From assembly GCA_029310945.1 (NCBI GenBank), contig JARJFC010000003.1:62001-126000 (forward strand): a DNA stretch of 64,000 nt. Direction: 5' to 3'. A program made the translations under genes and the position numbers. The notes under the pieces were generated by a model. The model saw only the letters and a program-made list of their open reading frames with translations, made no database searches and was not told the DNA's origin. Position 1 is the stretch's first letter, and each line of letters starts with the position of its first letter. This stretch comes from Leptospira sp. 96542. GTDB lineage: Bacteria > Spirochaetota > Leptospiria > Leptospirales > Leptospiraceae. Positions 23,999-33,501 of this stretch are shown piece by piece.

Positions 23999-26566
23999 AT
24001 GAGTCCATCCTCCATTTCTCCCGAAAAAACCAACCGAATTGAAGATTTTAGACTATCTCCCTGGATCACACCAGAAGTTTATCTGCGTTTTGATTTGGAT
24101 TTGCAACAAACAATCGTTAAGGCAGAATATAAGGTTCAGAAGCGGGAAAATGGTTTAGAGCCAGTTTTTTTGAATGGAGAGGGTTTGGAGTTTCTTTCCA
24201 TTCGTATCAATGGAAATATTGTTGACCCAAACGAATTTGAACATGTGGAAGGGGGCATTAAAATCCTAACCCCTCCTTCCGAAGATTTTACTCTCTACAT
24301 TGAAAATCGTATCAATCCATCAAACAACACAAACCTCGAAGGTCTCTACAAATCTGGTTCGATGTTGTGTACGCAAAATGAACCAGAAGGTTTCCGTAAA
24401 ATCATATATTCCATAGACAGACCAGATAACCCAATGAAATTCCGTGTTTCTATCGTAGGGGATCCTGAGATATTTCCTGTTATGTTATGCAATGGAAATT
24501 TACTAGCCGAATCAAAACTTCCCGATGGCAGGAAAGAATGTGTTTGGGAAGATCCTTATCCAAAACCCAGTTATTTATTCGCATTGGTTGCGGGGGATCT
24601 TGAATGTACGTCTGACGAATACACAACTCAATCTGGTCGGAAAATTGATTTAAAAATCTATGTGGAAAAGGGAAATCAAAACAAGGTTGGTTTTGCATTT
24701 GAATCATTAAAAAAGGCAATGTTGTGGGACGAAAAAACATTTGGTCTCGAATATGATTTGGATCTTTATATGATCGTTGCCGTAGAAGATTTTAATATGG
24801 GTGCTATGGAAAACAAAGGTCTTAATTTATTTAATTCTAAACTTGTGTTGGCTGATCGAAAATCTGCAACCGATGAAAGTTTTGAATCAATCATGGCAGT
24901 GATTGCCCATGAATATTTTCATAATTGGACGGGCAATCGGGTAACATTACAAAACTGGTTTAATTTAACATTGAAAGAAGGTCTCACGGTATTTCGAGAC
25001 CAGTGGTTTACGGAAGACCACACGGATCCTTCAGTGAAACGAATCAAAGATATTCTATTTTTATGGGAACACCAATTTCCAGAAGACCAAGGACCAATGG
25101 CTCATCCCATCCTTCCCAAAACCTATGTCGAAATGAATAATTTTTATACTGTCACTGTTTACGAAAAAGGAGCGGAAGTCATTCGATTGATTTCTAATCT
25201 AATTGGAAGAGAAAAGTTCAAAGACGGTTTAAAATTATATTTAAAAAAATATGACGGGATGGGAGTCACTTTTGAAGAGTTCATATCTTCGATGGAAGAA
25301 GTATATGGCCACAAGATTCCTTACATACGCAATTGGTATCATAGAAAGGGAACACCGATTTTAAAAATTAATGAGCACTGGGATCAAAATTCCCAAACCT
25401 TGAACATTCATTTTAAAGATACGAATGCGGCTGAGTATCCTTTAGTTTACGCAAACAAAATGGCGTTTTTTGACAGAGAAGGTAAGGTATTGGATGAAGT
25501 CAATGTGCAGATACTCGGAGAATCTTTTTCTTATCAAAAGAGCTTTTCTGAAAAACCAATTGTATCATATTTTCGTGGTTTGAGTAGCCCAATAAAATTC
25601 GATTTGGATGATAGTGTTTCAAACCAAATTTTCTTAGCCAAACATGAAACTGATGGAGTATCTCGGTTTTTTGCATTTCAAAAAATGTTACATTCTACAA
25701 TTTATGAATCCATCCAGAAAGATTCTATTTCAAATATTGATTCTGTTTTGGAAGTTTTTCATTTTGTCTTTTCTAAAGATTGGGACAAAACATACACAAG
25801 TTATTTTTTATCCTTTCCGAGTTTGTCGCAAATATCAGAATCAATTCAATTGTTTGACTTCGAAAAAATTCATAGAGTTAGGACTTTACTTGTCACCCTA
25901 ATAGGAAATACCTTCGAAAAAGAATTTCAGAATTTATATGAAGAAAATAGGAAAAATCTACCAGAACAAAATAGAGAAGATATAGGAAAAAGGCGGCTTA
26001 AAAATTTAGCTTTGTATTATTTACTCTATAAAGGTGGATACGAAAAACTCGCACTGGTGCAACAAAAGGAAGCCAAACATATGAGTGAGGAATTGTCCGC
26101 CTTTCGAATGTTGTGCGAAATGAATTCGGAAGAGAAGGATGCTGCGGCGGATATTTTTTACGAAAAATGGAAAAACGATTCGATCGTTTTGGATTCTTGG
26201 TTTGCTGCTCAAGTTTCTTTTGGCAAAAATCAGATGGAAAATTTAATTCGTTTAGAGAAACATCAAAAGTTTCAAATTAAAAACCCAAACAAAGTCAGAG
26301 CACTGTATTTTAGTTTTGCAAGAAATCCACTCAGTTTCCACGCGGAAGATGGTAGTGGTTATCAATTGATTCGTGATCGGATTTTACAATTGAATGCGAT
26401 CAATCCACAAATTGCATCTGGATTAGCGAAACTCTACCAATCTGCATTTTTACAATCAGGAAACCGTCCGAGTGTTGCGAATGAGTGTTTGCTGAATATC
26501 AAAAACCTCCCCCATCTTTCGCGAGAACTGGGAGAGGTTGTTGGAACTCTACTCAAACCGAAATAG
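23999..26566 (+). CDS. pepN: Aminopeptidase N (M1 family)
   Basis: 855 residues, close to the usual 870 of bacterial PepN. The exopeptidase motif GAMEN is at about residue 267 in EDFNMGAMENKGLN. The zinc site HEYFH is at about 304-308 in VIAHEYFHNWTGNRV, with the third ligand Glu in LKEGLTVF about 19 residues later. The C-terminal half contains the alpha-solenoid. The enzyme removes N-terminal residues from peptides in the cytoplasm. The ribosome site AGAAGGAGG abuts the ATG with little or no spacer, which is odd. The gene is convergent with the acyl-CoA ligase gene. Confidence 0.96.
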   Translation: MSPSSISPEKTNRIEDFRLSPWITPEVYLRFDLDLQQTIVKAEYKVQKRENGLEPVFLNGEGLEFLSIRINGNIVDPNEFEHVEGGIKILTPPSEDFTLYIENRINPSNNTNLEGLYKSGSMLCTQNEPEGFRKIIYSIDRPDNPMKFRVSIVGDPEIFPVMLCNGNLLAESKLPDGRKECVWEDPYPKPSYLFALVAGDLECTSDEYTTQSGRKIDLKIYVEKGNQNKVGFAFESLKKAMLWDEKTFGLEYDLDLYMIVAVEDFNMGAMENKGLNLFNSKLVLADRKSATDESFESIMAVIAHEYFHNWTGNRVTLQNWFNLTLKEGLTVFRDQWFTEDHTDPSVKRIKDILFLWEHQFPEDQGPMAHPILPKTYVEMNNFYTVTVYEKGAEVIRLISNLIGREKFKDGLKLYLKKYDGMGVTFEEFISSMEEVYGHKIPYIRNWYHRKGTPILKINEHWDQNSQTLNIHFKDTNAAEYPLVYANKMAFFDREGKVLDEVNVQILGESFSYQKSFSEKPIVSYFRGLSSPIKFDLDDSVSNQIFLAKHETDGVSRFFAFQKMLHSTIYESIQKDSISNIDSVLEVFHFVFSKDWDKTYTSYFLSFPSLSQISESIQLFDFEKIHRVRTLLVTLIGNTFEKEFQNLYEENRKNLPEQNREDIGKRRLKNLALYYLLYKGGYEKLALVQQKEAKHMSEELSAFRMLCEMNSEEKDAAADIFYEKWKNDSIVLDSWFAAQVSFGKNQMENLIRLEKHQKFQIKNPNKVRALYFSFARNPLSFHAEDGSGYQLIRDRILQLNAINPQIASGLAKLYQSAFLQSGNRPSVANECLLNIKNLPHLSRELGEVVGTLLKPK

Positions 26567-26571
26567 AAAGT

Positions 26572-28446
26572 TTATTTGTACATATCCAAAATAAGGGCTT
26601 TGTATTTATCGTGGATAATATTTCTTTTCATCTTGAATAAGTTTGTGAGTTCGTCTCCCACTTCCATGGTTTTTGGCAAAAACCTAAAATCTGTTAACTT
26701 TTCGAATGATTTAAAACCATTTTCAGATGAAATTTGTTTTTTCACAATGTTTTGGAAATAAGTTTTAACTTCTTTGTTGGCATTGAGGTCTTCGCCTTCT
26801 TTGAAATTCAAACCTGCTTCCTTCATTCGTTCTTTATCTGGCCAAATGAGCGCAGTAAGAGATTTTTGGTCTTGCCCCACCACAATCACTTGGTTCACAA
26901 ATGGGTTTTCCAAGAGTAAGTTTTCGATTGGAACAGGTTCTACGTTTTCTCCTCCGAGGAGGACTATAGTATCTTTCACTCTTCCTCGAACGGAGAGTGT
27001 ATCGTTAAAAGAGATAAAACCTAAATCTCCCGTGTTCAGCCAACCATCAACAATTGTTTTGTTTGTGGCTTCTTCGTTTTTATAATAACCCTTCATCACT
27101 TGTGGCCCTTTGATGTGGATGACACCCATTTTGCCACGAGTTTGTACTTCACCTAAATCATTTAGAATTTTAACAGCAGTTCCATCTGGCCATTGCCCCA
27201 CAGAACCTTGTACAACATGACCAACAGAACGAACAGAAATAATGGGTGCACATTCAGTCATTCCATAACCTTCATAAACTGGAATGCCAATGACATTAAA
27301 AAACTCATCTACATGAGAAGGAAGAGCACCACCACCAGAGATTGTTCCTTGAAGATTGCCACCTAATACATCTCTAATTTTCGAAAAAACAAGCCCGTCC
27401 AGTATTTTAGAAAGAAAAAATAAATTTACTACACTCGTGAGAGATATAGCCGTGTTCTTCGCTCTTTCAAAAGGTGATTCTTCTTTTGTAAGGAGTTTGT
27501 TGCCTGAAAGGTAATCGGAACCGTCTTTAAATTTTTTACAAACATCATAGGCAAATTCAAAAAGTTTGCGTTTGTTATCAGGTGCTTTTTCTAATTTTTG
27601 TTTAATGCCCAGGTATAAGTTTTCCCATAATCGAGGAGCAGAGGCCATAAAAGTGGGTTTTATTTTTTGGAAATCATCTCTTAGGTCTCTGACATTGGTA
27701 TAAGCAATGCTTGCTCCTTCAGCGAGCACCGCATAGTCGATTGCTCGTTCAAAAATATGCCAAACAGGTAAAATCGATAATGTTTTATCTGTTTGTTTCA
27801 AACCAACCTTAGGTGGAACTTTTACAACATTGTATACCATATTTTGATGACTGAGCATCACACCTTTGGGCATGCCTGTTGTTCCAGATGTGTAGATAAT
27901 GGTAAAAAGATCATCTGGTTTGACTTGTTTTGTTCTCAGTTCTAAGGAAGGTAAATTCTTTCGTAATTTTTCTCCCTCTTGTATGAGATGAGACATCGGT
28001 AAAACAAATTCATCTCCCTTTTGGAAACTGGGATCCAAAATGATAACCTTTTCTACCTTAGTGTTGGGCAAGATTGGTTTGAGAGAATCATACAATTTTT
28101 CATGTTCTACAAAACAATACCTACTTTCGGAGTGTGTGAGTATATACTCAATTTCTTGCGGTGTTGAATCCGAACCCCTGGGAACATTGATTGCCCCATT
28201 GAGTAGAGTGGCAATATCGGCAATGGCCCATTCAGTTCGATTGTCAGCCATTAGCCCCAATCGGTCACCTGGATTTAGGCCCATTTGTAAAAGTGAAAGT
28301 GCTAAGTTCTCTGCAGCAGTGTAGACATCAAGGAAGGTTCTCCCTTTAAAATTTTTTGATTGGTCTTTTGCGAAAAATATTTCTTTTGAACCATAGGTTT
28401 TTTTAGCGTAATAAAATACATCATTCAGAGTGGTGAAATTTTTCAT
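26572..28446 (-). CDS. AMP-forming long-chain acyl-CoA ligase
   Basis: 624 residues. Adenylate-forming motifs are all visible: FTIIYTSGTTGMPKGVMLSH (A3 P-loop), YEGYGMTECAPIISV (A5), WLNTGDLGFIS (A7) and RVKDTIVLLGGENVEPVPIE (A8 hinge). The long form, with about 60 extra residues between the P-loop and A5, is typical of eukaryote-like long-chain fatty-acid CoA ligases (FadD15/LACS type). It activates fatty acids for beta-oxidation or lipid synthesis; Leptospira depends on host or environmental fatty acids for carbon. It stands alone in this stretch. Confidence 0.95.
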   Translation of the reverse strand: MKNFTTLNDVFYYAKKTYGSKEIFFAKDQSKNFKGRTFLDVYTAAENLALSLLQMGLNPGDRLGLMADNRTEWAIADIATLLNGAINVPRGSDSTPQEIEYILTHSESRYCFVEHEKLYDSLKPILPNTKVEKVIILDPSFQKGDEFVLPMSHLIQEGEKLRKNLPSLELRTKQVKPDDLFTIIYTSGTTGMPKGVMLSHQNMVYNVVKVPPKVGLKQTDKTLSILPVWHIFERAIDYAVLAEGASIAYTNVRDLRDDFQKIKPTFMASAPRLWENLYLGIKQKLEKAPDNKRKLFEFAYDVCKKFKDGSDYLSGNKLLTKEESPFERAKNTAISLTSVVNLFFLSKILDGLVFSKIRDVLGGNLQGTISGGGALPSHVDEFFNVIGIPVYEGYGMTECAPIISVRSVGHVVQGSVGQWPDGTAVKILNDLGEVQTRGKMGVIHIKGPQVMKGYYKNEEATNKTIVDGWLNTGDLGFISFNDTLSVRGRVKDTIVLLGGENVEPVPIENLLLENPFVNQVIVVGQDQKSLTALIWPDKERMKEAGLNFKEGEDLNANKEVKTYFQNIVKKQISSENGFKSFEKLTDFRFLPKTMEVGDELTNLFKMKRNIIHDKYKALILDMYK

Positions 28447-28479
28447 TGAATCCTTGTCTTCCTCGTTACGACCAGATTC

Positions 28480-29964
28480 TTAACGATTTTTCTCTTTGTT
28501 CAAGTAATATTTTCTCCGAAAATTGGAAGCAATGTTTGATTCTTTGTATTTGTTAAAAATTGGATCGTTTTCAATATTTTTGTACAATTCTATATTGTAG
28601 AGTAGAGCCTGGTTCATTGATAAAAATCCTTCTGTTTCTCGTCCTGAGGCAATACTTGATTTTGCCAATTTGTAAAGAATAACAGGTGTATATTCTTTTT
28701 CACCACCAATGATCTGAGCTTTTTTGAAATTCAAATAAGCATCTTCATAATATTGTAAATCCAAAGAACAAGACGCTCTATAATAGAACAAAAAGAACCT
28801 TGGGTAAGCTGTGAGCCTTCTGCTATTTAATTTTTCTAAATTTGCCAAACAAGACAATGGATCATTGTCCATAAATTGTGCGTATGCTAAATTTAGTATA
28901 ATTTCGGGGCTTATTTCACCATTGGTTTTATTATATTGTGATTCAGCTAAACTATATGAATGTTTGGCTGCTTTATAGTTTTGTAATATATAAAGCTGGT
29001 AGTAGGCTTTAAAGATGAGCACATCGATAGAATCAGAATTACAAATAGGGGATGAAAAAAAATCGTCCAAAGTTTTGTTAAAAGAAGTAAATTCTTTTGT
29101 ATCATATTCTATACTCGCAATTTTTTTAAGTAGATAACATGTTCGGGGGGAAGTTTCCTTAACTTCTTTTTTATATTCGAATAATGACTTTCTATACATA
29201 CTTAGTGCTAAATTCGGATTGTTATTTGCTTCTGCAATCACAGCTTCTCTTTCTTCTCTTTCGCCAACCCCATCACAGTATGTAATTTTGTTATTTTCAT
29301 AAAAACAAATTCGTTCGCGAAACCCATTTTCATTCACATCATATTCAATTTTTGTTAGTGCGCAGTTTTGGAAATACCACCATTCGTCCATACCACCAAT
29401 CTCATTTCTGTCTTTCGTGATTTCTTTCGGGCAACCATTGAAAGCAAAATAAGTATAAGAATCTTTTTTACCATTTTTCGTTTCATCTTCTTCGGTTAAA
29501 AATAGATCTCCCGATCTATCAAAATAATCCCATTTGTATGGCTGGAAATATTCAGAATTATAAAGGAAATGAATCTGGATTTGGCTCTCTGATATTGATT
29601 TCCTTGAAGAACAAAAAAAATTTAGTTTACCTCCATTCAAATTAGTTCCTGGATCTCCAAAGGAGAGATTCATTGTATTTCGAATATCGCTTTTGAGTTT
29701 TGGAATGGGGAAGTTGGAGTGGTATTTATCAAGGTAACGTAAACAAAACCAAAAAATCTGGTTGTTTATATTTTCTTTAAGGATGACACTTGGGGCTTCG
29801 GCGCCAATTCGGAACTGAAAACGTTTCGGACTTAAGTCTGAAACTTCGTAAACTTCTTTTGATTTTTCAACTGCTTTCCAAAACTGATCCAGGTTTTCAG
29901 CAGATGCAGAACGAATGGAAATGAATATAAATAAATAGATGAGTCCCTTCAAATACGAACTCAA
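28480..29964 (-). CDS. Exported protein with TPR-like C-terminal half
   Basis: 494 residues with a signal peptide (cut near SIRSASAEN). The TTG start overlaps the stop of the YopX-family gene, so the two are translationally coupled. The middle region has an aspartate-rich stretch (DEWWYFQNC, YDVNENGFRERICFY) that looks like a repeated strand-turn unit. From about residue 235 helical pairs follow (NPNLALSMYRKSLFEYKKE, YEDAYLNFKKAQIIGG), consistent with tetratricopeptide repeats. I recognise no named family. It probably acts in the periplasm or at the cell surface in a protein-binding role. Confidence 0.75.
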   Translation of the reverse strand: MSSYLKGLIYLFIFISIRSASAENLDQFWKAVEKSKEVYEVSDLSPKRFQFRIGAEAPSVILKENINNQIFWFCLRYLDKYHSNFPIPKLKSDIRNTMNLSFGDPGTNLNGGKLNFFCSSRKSISESQIQIHFLYNSEYFQPYKWDYFDRSGDLFLTEEDETKNGKKDSYTYFAFNGCPKEITKDRNEIGGMDEWWYFQNCALTKIEYDVNENGFRERICFYENNKITYCDGVGEREEREAVIAEANNNPNLALSMYRKSLFEYKKEVKETSPRTCYLLKKIASIEYDTKEFTSFNKTLDDFFSSPICNSDSIDVLIFKAYYQLYILQNYKAAKHSYSLAESQYNKTNGEISPEIILNLAYAQFMDNDPLSCLANLEKLNSRRLTAYPRFFLFYYRASCSLDLQYYEDAYLNFKKAQIIGGEKEYTPVILYKLAKSSIASGRETEGFLSMNQALLYNIELYKNIENDPIFNKYKESNIASNFRRKYYLNKEKNR

Positions 29965-30341
29965 GTTTTACTTTTTAAATACAAATCAAATAGTATTGGG
30001 TTTTCATATGGGTTTCCAACCTTTCTAATCGAAAACAACTGTAGTAGCGGCAAACCATTTTCCAAATAAAAAGCACCATGTTCATTATTGTATCGTATGA
30101 TACCTGTTTGTTGGGTAAGGTTTCCTCCTTTGGCAATGGTATGTTCTATAATGTCTTCTTCGAATAATTCTTTATCATATTTATCTTTTAAACCTGTGAA
30201 GGCATTGACAACATAGTTATCTTCGTTTGTTATGGGTTGCCCAAATTTTAATAATTTTCCATCCAATGTGAGGCTAAAACCTTTGTTCGTGAATTCTTTT
30301 TCCTGTTTATCCCAGACGCGAAATTTGATGGTATACGGCAT
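29961..30341 (-). CDS. YopX-family protein
   Basis: 126 residues. The pattern IKFRVWDKQEKEF at the start, NAFTGLKDKYDKELFEEDII in the middle and a C-terminal NPYENPILF matches the YopX domain, best known from phage genomes (SPbeta YopX), where the function is unknown. No other phage gene is nearby. It overlaps the exported TPR-like gene by four bases and is divergent from the ParA-like gene. It may be a domesticated phage gene. Confidence 0.8.
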   Translation of the reverse strand: MPYTIKFRVWDKQEKEFTNKGFSLTLDGKLLKFGQPITNEDNYVVNAFTGLKDKYDKELFEEDIIEHTIAKGGNLTQQTGIIRYNNEHGAFYLENGLPLLQLFSIRKVGNPYENPILFDLYLKSKT

Positions 30342-30436
30342 AGATAGAACAAAGTTGAGAGATGCTTTTTCAATTCCAAGGAAAAATCAAAAAAAAATAT
30401 GTGGTAAATCCTTAAAAGCCATTAAAATCAGTCTCT

Positions 30437-31207
30437 GTGAAGGTGATTTCAGTTTCCAATATCAAAGGTGGGAGTGGTAAATCCACAACGGTTGCGCATT
30501 TGGCCTGTGCACTTGCGAGGAGGGGAAAAACCCTAGTTATCGATTTTGATATGCAAGGAGACGTGACAGATTTTTCACTCCCCAAGTTAGACATAGCAGA
30601 AGTAGAAGAAAAAAATATCCTGCGAGTTCTACTCGGTGAATCTTCGATCAAAAACAATATCATAAAATCAGAAAAATACGATATTATCCCATCCACCCTT
30701 AGTTTATCAAAATTGCACAAATCTGGTCAAGATGTTTCGGCATTATCGCTACAATTTCGTCGAGCACTTGATGAAATTAAATCAGAATATAAATATGTGG
30801 TAATGGACACTCCTGGTTCCGCAAAGCACGAGTTAACAGCCGCCATCTATAATTCAGATCTGATTTTAATTCCAGTCACTCCAAGCAAATGGACAATCCG
30901 AGCAGTAAATTTGCTTCTGGATGAAATTGCACAAACAGAAACCATTTTTAGCCAAAAAAAGAAAACAGCATTTGTTCCATCACTTTTCGGAACTTCCAAA
31001 AAACATAGAGATTTGTTAGAAAGGTTAAAACAAATTGAGGAGATTCCCACTTTGGGAGAAATTCCTAAATCAGAATCCATCAAAACCAAGACAGAAAAAC
31101 AGGAAAGTTTAAAAAAAGATAGTAATCCTTGGCATGCATTTGATCGGCTAGCCGACGAAGTGGTTCGGCTTGTAGATCCTGAAAATAATTTTTTATCCTT
31201 TCTATAG
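30437..31207 (+). CDS. Orphan ParA-family ATPase
   Basis: 256 residues from GTG 30437. The deviant Walker A KGGSGKSTTVAHLACAL is at residues 10-26, followed by LVIDFDMQGDVTD (A' region) and YVVMDTPGSAKHELTAAIY (Walker B). No ParB gene or parS-like repeat is visible next to it, so it is probably not the main chromosome partition pair. Orphan ParA proteins often position chemotaxis arrays, secretion machines or other cargo. The last 60 residues are charged and fit a C-terminal helix pair. Confidence 0.88.
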   Translation: MKVISVSNIKGGSGKSTTVAHLACALARRGKTLVIDFDMQGDVTDFSLPKLDIAEVEEKNILRVLLGESSIKNNIIKSEKYDIIPSTLSLSKLHKSGQDVSALSLQFRRALDEIKSEYKYVVMDTPGSAKHELTAAIYNSDLILIPVTPSKWTIRAVNLLLDEIAQTETIFSQKKKTAFVPSLFGTSKKHRDLLERLKQIEEIPTLGEIPKSESIKTKTEKQESLKKDSNPWHAFDRLADEVVRLVDPENNFLSFL

Positions 31208-31353
31208 TTTAACAAACATTATTAAATTTGAGGTTTGGATAGATTCACTTGCGGATTCGAATCTAAATGTGGTTGTAACACCCCACCATTCTGATTCATT
31301 TTTCATTTGCCAGCATGAGCAAAAAAAATAAACTGCATGTTAAAGAGGTATTT

Positions 31354-31674
31354 ATGTTCGGTGGAGCTGGTGGCAATAAGTTTGATATGCTCAAACAAAT
31401 GAAAAAAATGCGTTCGCAAGTGAAAACGATGGAAAAGGAACTTGCTGGGCTTAATTTTATTGGAATCGCAAAAAATAAATTACTTTCTGTCACTTTGGAT
31501 GGAAAATTCCAAATGAAATCCATCCAAATTGAAGATGAACTGATGGAAAAAAATGATAAAAAACTACTAGAAAGGTCTATCCAAGAAGCTTATACAAAGG
31601 CACTTTCTGATGCCCAAGCTGGTGCCGCAAAACAGATGCAGGCGATGGGTGGGTTTCCAGGGCTTGGAATGTAA
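31354..31674 (+). CDS. ebfC: YbaB/EbfC nucleoid-associated protein
   Basis: 106 residues from the ATG at 31354 with AGAGG 6 bases upstream; an in-frame ATG at 31315 lacks a ribosome site. The helical start FDMLKQMKKMRSQVKTMEKE and the beta part KLLSVTLDGKFQMKSIQIED, then ERSIQEAYTKALSDAQAGAA and a Met/Gly-rich tail, follow the YbaB fold. In Borrelia the homologue EbfC binds DNA and RNA and affects surface-protein expression. YbaB genes often lie next to dnaX and recR, which is not the case here. A strong terminator follows at 31699. Confidence 0.93.
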   Translation: MFGGAGGNKFDMLKQMKKMRSQVKTMEKELAGLNFIGIAKNKLLSVTLDGKFQMKSIQIEDELMEKNDKKLLERSIQEAYTKALSDAQAGAAKQMQAMGGFPGLGM

Positions 31675-31698
31675 TTTATTTTTTTATCTTCCATATAT

Positions 31699-31728
31699 AA
31701 AAAAAGCCAAAGGTAACTTTGGCTTTTT
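31699..31728. terminator. Bidirectional intrinsic terminator
   Basis: AAAAAGCCAAAG-GTAA-CTTTGGCTTTTT is a perfect 12-pair stem with a four-base loop. A T-run exists on either strand, so it can end both ebfC transcription and the convergent OmpA-like lipoprotein transcript. Confidence 0.9.
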
Positions 31729-31789
31729 AGTTTTACGAATGTGAAAATACTATGGATTTCCACATTCAAATGTCAAAAATTTGCAAGCT

Positions 31790-32533
31790 TTAAGCAGCAG
31801 GGACAATCTCCACTTCCACACGTCGGTTCGAACCGTCTTTAGGGTCAATTTCTTTACCACCCACAACACGAGGTTGGGTAGAACCTAACCCTTCAACAGA
31901 ACCAATTCGTTTGCTCTCAATTCCGTTCCCAACAATGGCTGACTTCGCTGTGTTTGCGCGGTCTTTTGAAAGTTTGAGGTTCAGGTCTTCCGCTCCCGTA
32001 CGGTTGGCATGGCCTGAAATATTAACCTTTGTTTCAGGGTAAGCGGCCAAAGCTTCTGCCAATTTATCGATATTTTCTTTTCCTTTACCTTTTAGGTCCG
32101 CTTTACCGTCTTCAAAAGCGATTCCACCATCCATGGTTGCAATCAGGCCAACTGTTTCACCACCCCTTTCGTTTTTGGTGAGGGTGATGCCTTGTTGTTT
32201 CATTTCTTCTGCCATATTATCATACATTGTATTCAAATAAAAACCAGTTCCAAGACCCGCCAAACAACCAGCACCCAAACCAATGATTTTACCTTTGTTT
32301 TGTGGTTTTTTCTTTTCTAAGGCAAGAGAAGACTTAATTTGCCGTTGTATGTCATTTTTTTTGTCTTTGGAATCTTTTTTTCTTTGGGCTTCGTCGTAAA
32401 CAGCACCTAACGCCAAACCAACACCACAGCCTATGGATGTACTTAGGATGAGTCGTTTTGTATTTTCAGACAAACCACAGGAAATGGAAAAAAGAAGGGA
32501 AAGGGATAAAACCCCAGAGATCAATTGTTTCAA
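31790..32533 (-). CDS. OmpA-family lipoprotein
   Basis: About 248 residues from TTG 32533, chosen because GAGGA lies 6 bases upstream and the product then begins as a normal signal peptide; an upstream ATG at 32575 overlaps the flaB terminator. The signal peptide ends LLFSISCGLS, a lipobox. Glycine-zipper stretches (GCGVGLALGAVYDE and GLGAGCLAGLGTGFYLN) suggest membrane insertion or oligomers. The C-terminal 110 residues are the OmpA peptidoglycan-binding domain, with VNISGHANRTGAEDLNLKLS, DRANTAKSAI and a SNRRVEVEI end. It probably tethers the outer membrane to peptidoglycan. Confidence 0.93.
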   Translation of the reverse strand: MKQLISGVLSLSLLFSISCGLSENTKRLILSTSIGCGVGLALGAVYDEAQRKKDSKDKKNDIQRQIKSSLALEKKKPQNKGKIIGLGAGCLAGLGTGFYLNTMYDNMAEEMKQQGITLTKNERGGETVGLIATMDGGIAFEDGKADLKGKGKENIDKLAEALAAYPETKVNISGHANRTGAEDLNLKLSKDRANTAKSAIVGNGIESKRIGSVEGLGSTQPRVVGGKEIDPKDGSNRRVEVEIVPAA

Positions 32534-32573
32534 TGGATTCCTCGCAAGATCAATTTTAGTTTCACAAATGTAC

Positions 32574-32604
32574 AAAAAAACCTCCTTGTTGGCAAGGAGG
32601 TTTT
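32574..32604 (-). terminator. Intrinsic terminator after flaB
   Basis: AAAACCTCCTTG (32577-32588) pairs over 12 bases with CAAGGAGGTTTT (32593-32604) around a four-base loop. Read on the minus strand it ends in a run of seven T. It lies 20 bases past the flaB stop, so flaB is probably transcribed alone. Confidence 0.9.
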
Positions 32605-32624
32605 GATTTTGGTGGAAAAGAGGT

Positions 32625-33473
32625 TTAGTAACGATCCGTAAGCAGTTTTACCACGGATTCGGGACGTAAATTTGCCTGCGCAAGCATAGCCACTCCCGAT
32701 TTTGTCAAAATTTGATTCTTGGAGTATTCAACCATTTCGGTTGCCATATCCGCATCCCTAACTTGTGATTCGGACGAAACCATATTCACATAGTTATTGC
32801 TCAAGGATTTTAAAGTCAAATCCAGACGGTTGTAATAAGCCCCTAAGTCTGACCTGAGACGATTGACCTTGGTAATGGCATCATCCAAAACCTGGAGAGA
32901 GTCGGAAGCCTGGTTTGGAGTGGAAACGGTCAAATTTTTTGTACCCGTTTTCAATTTCAAAGATGAGCCGTTCATCGTATTGATGTACAACTCAATTTTT
33001 TCCGAACCATTGGCTCCCACTTGTAAGGTCATGGGGTTTTTGCCAGCACGTGAAAATCTACCATCTAAGGGTTTTAATTTGTTGAACTCCGCCGAGTTGC
33101 CGATCCGTTCCACTTCTTCTACCAACTGCGAAACTTCCAACTGAACCAGTTTTCTGTCATCATTTGAGTAGATGCCATTGGCAGATTGTACTGAAAGTTC
33201 ACGTAACCTCTGTAATATGGAGTTTACCTGATCTAGACTACCTTCTGTCACTTGCAAAAACGACATCCCATCCTGGGTGTTTCGTTCTGCTTGGCTTAAG
33301 CCACGGATTTGTGATCGTAATCTTTCGGACACTGCGAAACCTGGGGCGTCGTCGCCCGGTCGATTGATTCGCATACCCGTTGCTAGGCGTTCCATGGACT
33401 TATCCATGTCTCTGCCCGTGTTTGTAAGGGCTCGTTTTGCAACAAGCGCACTGATGTTGTGATTGATAATCAT
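32625..33473 (-). CDS. flaB: Flagellin core protein FlaB
   Basis: 282 residues from ATG 33473 (MIINHNISALVAKRAL). The N-terminal D0/D1 helices (MERLATGMRINRPGDDAPGF, AVSERLRSQIRGLSQAERN, TQDGMSFLQVTEGSLDQVN) and the C-terminal D0 (VRDADMATEMVEYSKNQIL, MLAQANLRPESVVKLL) are well conserved. The variable middle is short, as in spirochaete FlaB. Leptospira carry several flaB copies; I cannot tell which this is. There is no type III signal beyond the N-terminus. Its leader has two hairpins with GGA loops (33477 and 33502) and is followed by its own terminator. Confidence 0.97.
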   Translation of the reverse strand: MIINHNISALVAKRALTNTGRDMDKSMERLATGMRINRPGDDAPGFAVSERLRSQIRGLSQAERNTQDGMSFLQVTEGSLDQVNSILQRLRELSVQSANGIYSNDDRKLVQLEVSQLVEEVERIGNSAEFNKLKPLDGRFSRAGKNPMTLQVGANGSEKIELYINTMNGSSLKLKTGTKNLTVSTPNQASDSLQVLDDAITKVNRLRSDLGAYYNRLDLTLKSLSNNYVNMVSSESQVRDADMATEMVEYSKNQILTKSGVAMLAQANLRPESVVKLLTDRY

Positions 33474-33476
33474 TGT

Positions 33477-33493
33477 CACACCCTCCTTGTGTG
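33477..33493 (-). promoter_or_regulatory. flaB leader hairpin with the ribosome site in its loop (CsrA-like site)
   Basis: On the minus strand CACAC-AAGGAGG-GTGTG folds into a five-pair stem that puts the Shine-Dalgarno GGAGG in the loop, 3 bases before ATG. The bases ACAAGGA match the core of the CsrA consensus ACARGGA. CsrA binding here would block translation of flagellin, as known for hag in Bacillus. The folding is seen directly; CsrA binding is inference. Confidence 0.65.
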
Positions 33494-33501
33494 TCCAAAA
33501 C

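Noticed and set aside
30437..31207. Chromosome partition locus (parA-parB-parS)
   Set aside because: Only a ParA-like gene is present; no ParB gene or palindromic parS-like repeats were seen nearby.
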